In this document: positions 62,646 through 64,000 of the stretch, piece after piece
Layout of the letters: each line of letters opens with the position of its first letter
Numbering within the stretch: position 1 is the first letter of the stretch
NCBI GenBank assembly: GCA_039105265.1
Contig: JAPFFF010000019.1
Span: 744,001 to 808,000 of the forward strand
Source of the DNA: Tritrichomonas musculus
Taxonomy: Eukaryota; Parabasalia; Tritrichomonadida; Tritrichomonadidae
Direction: 5' to 3'
Length of the DNA: 64,000 bases
The notes under the pieces: model-generated
What the model was told of the DNA's origin: nothing
The model's database searches: none
Seen by the model: the letters and a program-made list of their open reading frames with translations, nothing else
Program-made: the position numbers and the translations under genes

Positions 62646-64000
62646 TAATTGATTTAATCGACAGAAATAGAATGAATTATGATATGGTCTTAGTTAAGAT
62701 AGAGGATTAGAAACCGGGTACATTTTTAAGAGATCATCTTAAAGATAGACACAAGGTTATTTTATTTGTATATATACATCTGATGATAAGGAGGTTAAGT
62801 TAATTGAAGATGGATTGTTCGATACGAATGTTGATGTTGCTTTATCTACCTCATCTATCCAAAATGTCTATTAATGAGAACATCTTATCTATATTTGTAC
62901 AGACATATATCAATACCTTATCCAGTGTTAAGCAATTCCTTGGTCGAAATACTAACTTTGATGTTTACATTTATGTTCAATATGGCAATGGTATTAACTA
63001 TAGAAATAATTCCATACCAAACAATAGATATGAGAGACATTTGAGTAAATTAAGCAATATTGCATGGAATGAGATAATTAAGTAATCTGGGATGAACTAT
63101 TATGCAATTTCGGAAATGTGATATTGGGTTAGATAGATAAAGATAATGAGATGAATTGTGACGATGATGATGATTTGAGCATTGAGTACAATGAACCCAT
63201 AAATATTAAGATTGATATAAACATGAATGTTAAGATGTAAATATAAATGAAACCAACACAGATAAAACAAATGAAACCATAGTTTTTGTTGTATCAAAAG
63301 CAGTTAATACTTTTGATGCATCCAAAAGCAGATACACCACTTGTTATTCAATTGGATATAACAAAGTGTGATGCAATTGCAACTATCCTTTCATTAGCAT
63401 ATGTTATTAATACAGATATAAATCAAACTGTAACTAATGTTCTGTCAAAACAAGTTAGTATATATGCATCAAATAATTACATAACAAGATAATACCATTA
63501 TTATCAAGATTAGCAGAAATAGATTTACGATGATGTGGTTATTTGACTTATAGCTCTAAAAATGTGTTAAATATTGAAGATAAGTATATAGGATTTGATT
63601 ATAGTAGGTATCCAACAATGACCAGAGCAACAGACCATTTTGTTAAATGTTAAATATAATTCAGACGCTCATTGGATTAAAAACAGTATTTAACGAGGAA
63701 AAAAGAGTGTCATTTGATATTTTTTTCAAAGCTGATGTTTCATTAACAACACTTTGTTCTGATGGTAAATAAAATGAATGTGAAGTTATGGATTAAGAAG
63801 TACCACCTGAATTTATTTGTAATGAAGATATTTATTGTATTTATTGGGATGCTAATTCTGAACCAGTATTTACTGTTTCATTGAATAATGAAAATGAAGG
63901 ATATCCAGGTATTCCAATGGAATTCGCACATGCAGTTCTAGAAACAGATGAATATCTAGTATTGGAATCTTATTTTGATAGCAAGCATGGTATTAATTCA

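Larger units (their letters stand above)
60541..64000 (+). mobile_element. virus-like fossil, Maverick/Polinton-type, broken (copy B, runs off the window)
   Basis: A degraded element read mainly on the plus strand. It includes the same helicase-like part as copy A (about 61,100-61,880: REAPIGSDKS P-loop-like region, FMVIVPIVNIAEEFYTKL, NIVITTYYTV, IEIDEAHLLL), a Cys-rich segment just before it (SYNKCDLCKI), and further unassigned parts to the window end. Order and wording match copy A, so both derive from one family. It is broken, with about ten or more breaks in what is visible, and contains a 760-bp TA-flanked element. The right end lies outside the window. Likely old. Confidence 0.5.

Overview
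The window is strongly A+T-rich nuclear DNA from a parabasalid (trichomonad) protist, most likely a Tritrichomonas-like species. Evidence: a BspA-type leucine-rich-repeat protein with the trichomonad N-terminal region, a protein with the IBP39-type initiator-binding domain, a three-repeat Myb factor, short intron-less genes, TCA+1Y(T/A) initiator-like motifs a few bases upstream of several start codons, a SHIPPO/ODF3-type flagellar protein, and very many DNA transposons beside virus-like (Maverick/Polinton-type) fossils. I saw no rRNA, complete tRNA, CRISPR or bacterial-type operon.

Layout. Positions 1-17,800 are an ordinary host gene block on both strands: a UIM ubiquitin-binding protein, a long coiled-coil acidic protein, the BspA-like LRR protein, a TopBP1/Rad4-like multi-BRCT protein, a charged repeat protein, the SHIPPO protein, a multi-pass membrane protein, a small single-span protein, a TRIC-type cation channel, and a large Lys-rich coiled-coil protein. 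Positions 17,800-36,500 are an island of mobile elements: a TTAA-flanked short element, a broken virus-like fossil with a mariner remnant inside it, a TA-flanked short element that has itself been entered by a 5.3-kb TA-flanked transposon carrying a USP-like protease gene and a DDE transposase, a 2-kb palindromic element, and a P-element-like transposase gene interrupted by two smaller insertions. A host stretch (36,900-39,920) holds a PlsC-type acyltransferase and the Myb factor. Positions 39,920-50,970 are again repeat-rich, with several short inverted-repeat elements and two related Kolobok/Mutator-like transposase genes facing each other. The IBP39-like gene, a small membrane protein, a low-complexity acidic protein and a coiled-coil protein occupy 50,970-59,960, interspersed with hAT-type MITEs. 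From about 60,540 to the end lies a second broken virus-like fossil of the same kind as the first, with a TA-flanked 760-bp element inside it.

The host genes form no operon; each appears to have its own short promoter. The most interesting object is the 5.3-kb transposon at 24,663-29,963: perfect 102-bp terminal inverted repeats, a TA target duplication, thirteen copies of a GGGCCGATTTGAAAC motif near its ends, and a predicted ubiquitin-specific-protease-like protein encoded directly upstream of, and in the same phase as, its DD35E transposase. All functional calls are from reading motifs by eye; no database search was run.
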